64,000 bases of DNA, from positions 1,550,001 through 1,614,000 of the forward strand of contig NZ_JAJONA010000001.1 in the NCBI RefSeq assembly GCF_024699985.1. Reading direction: 5' to 3'. Shown piece by piece: positions 61,628 through 64,000 of the stretch. This DNA is from Phenylobacterium sp. J367 (lineage in GTDB: Bacteria; Pseudomonadota; Alphaproteobacteria; Caulobacterales; Caulobacteraceae). The translations under genes were made by a program, and so were the position numbers. Positions within the stretch are counted from its first letter, which is position 1; every line of letters begins with the position of its first letter. The notes below the pieces were generated by a model. It saw nothing but the letters and a program-made list of their open reading frames with translations, was not told where the DNA came from and searched no databases.

Positions 61628-64000
<2,373 letters not shown>

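Overview
The window is a gene-dense, very GC-rich chromosomal segment from an alphaproteobacterium, most likely of the family Caulobacteraceae (Caulobacter/Phenylobacterium-like). The strongest marker is divL, a histidine-kinase homologue in which the phospho-accepting His is replaced by Tyr; mmcB, zapE beside the sdh operon, the RegB/SenC/RegA cluster and the obgE-proB-proA-nadD-rsfS-rlmH order agree with this. The placement is inferred from remembered protein features; no search was run.

Layout. 1-9156 (minus): a tightly overlapping operon reading acyltransferase-tsaE-amgK-murU-addB-addA (tRNA t6A, MurNAc recycling, double-strand break repair), with addA running off the left edge. 9302-14139: glycine-zipper envelope protein, mmsA, zapE and a LysR regulator, with two copies of a small inverted-repeat element. 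14319-19378 (plus): sdhCDAB, then an FAD ferredoxin reductase and a [2Fe-2S] ferredoxin. 19450-28131: small unknowns, an HtrA-like pseudoprotease, a DUF899 protein, divL and a Tat-exported PaoABC-type molybdenum hydroxylase. 28347-32681: a DUF1025-type metallopeptidase, two tandem ferritin-like diiron proteins and mmcB with an SOS box. 32685-38132: a LytS/LytTR-type pair, a MarR-like regulator and the redox cluster regA/regB with a SenC/SCO gene. 38238-44795: phaZ, a YgjP-like metallopeptidase, a PBP1A-type enzyme, a small secreted protein and an RTX/VCBS-type protein. 45234-50064: F1 ATP synthase operon atpHAGDC. 50164-64000: a secreted Pro/Ala-rich protein, a guanidine-II riboswitch with its gdx exporter, a hydrolase, then the minus-strand chain rppH, divergent polysaccharide deacetylase, ctpA, EnvC-like, rlmH, rsfS, nadD, proA, a sensor kinase, proB, obgE and the end of bioY.

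How parts work together. The most unusual signal is a 14-bp palindrome TGACG-N4-CGTCA found upstream of three separate units: the ferredoxin reductase/ferredoxin genes (17735), diiron protein 1 (29376) and diiron protein 2 (30731). This suggests a co-regulated oxidation system: two diiron proteins served by a dedicated electron-transfer chain encoded 10 kb away. The guanidine-II riboswitch (two ACGA-loop hairpins) directly precedes a Gdx-type SMR exporter.

Data quality. Nine conserved genes (addB, an acyltransferase, sdhC, a small conserved gene, paoA, diiron protein 2, a LytTR regulator, PBP1A, an RTX-like protein) carry twelve single-base frame breaks, nearly all in short G/C homopolymers. 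Because sdhC and other core genes are hit, most are probably sequencing errors, and these genes are listed over their full restored span. No tRNA, rRNA, CRISPR array or insertion sequence was recognised.
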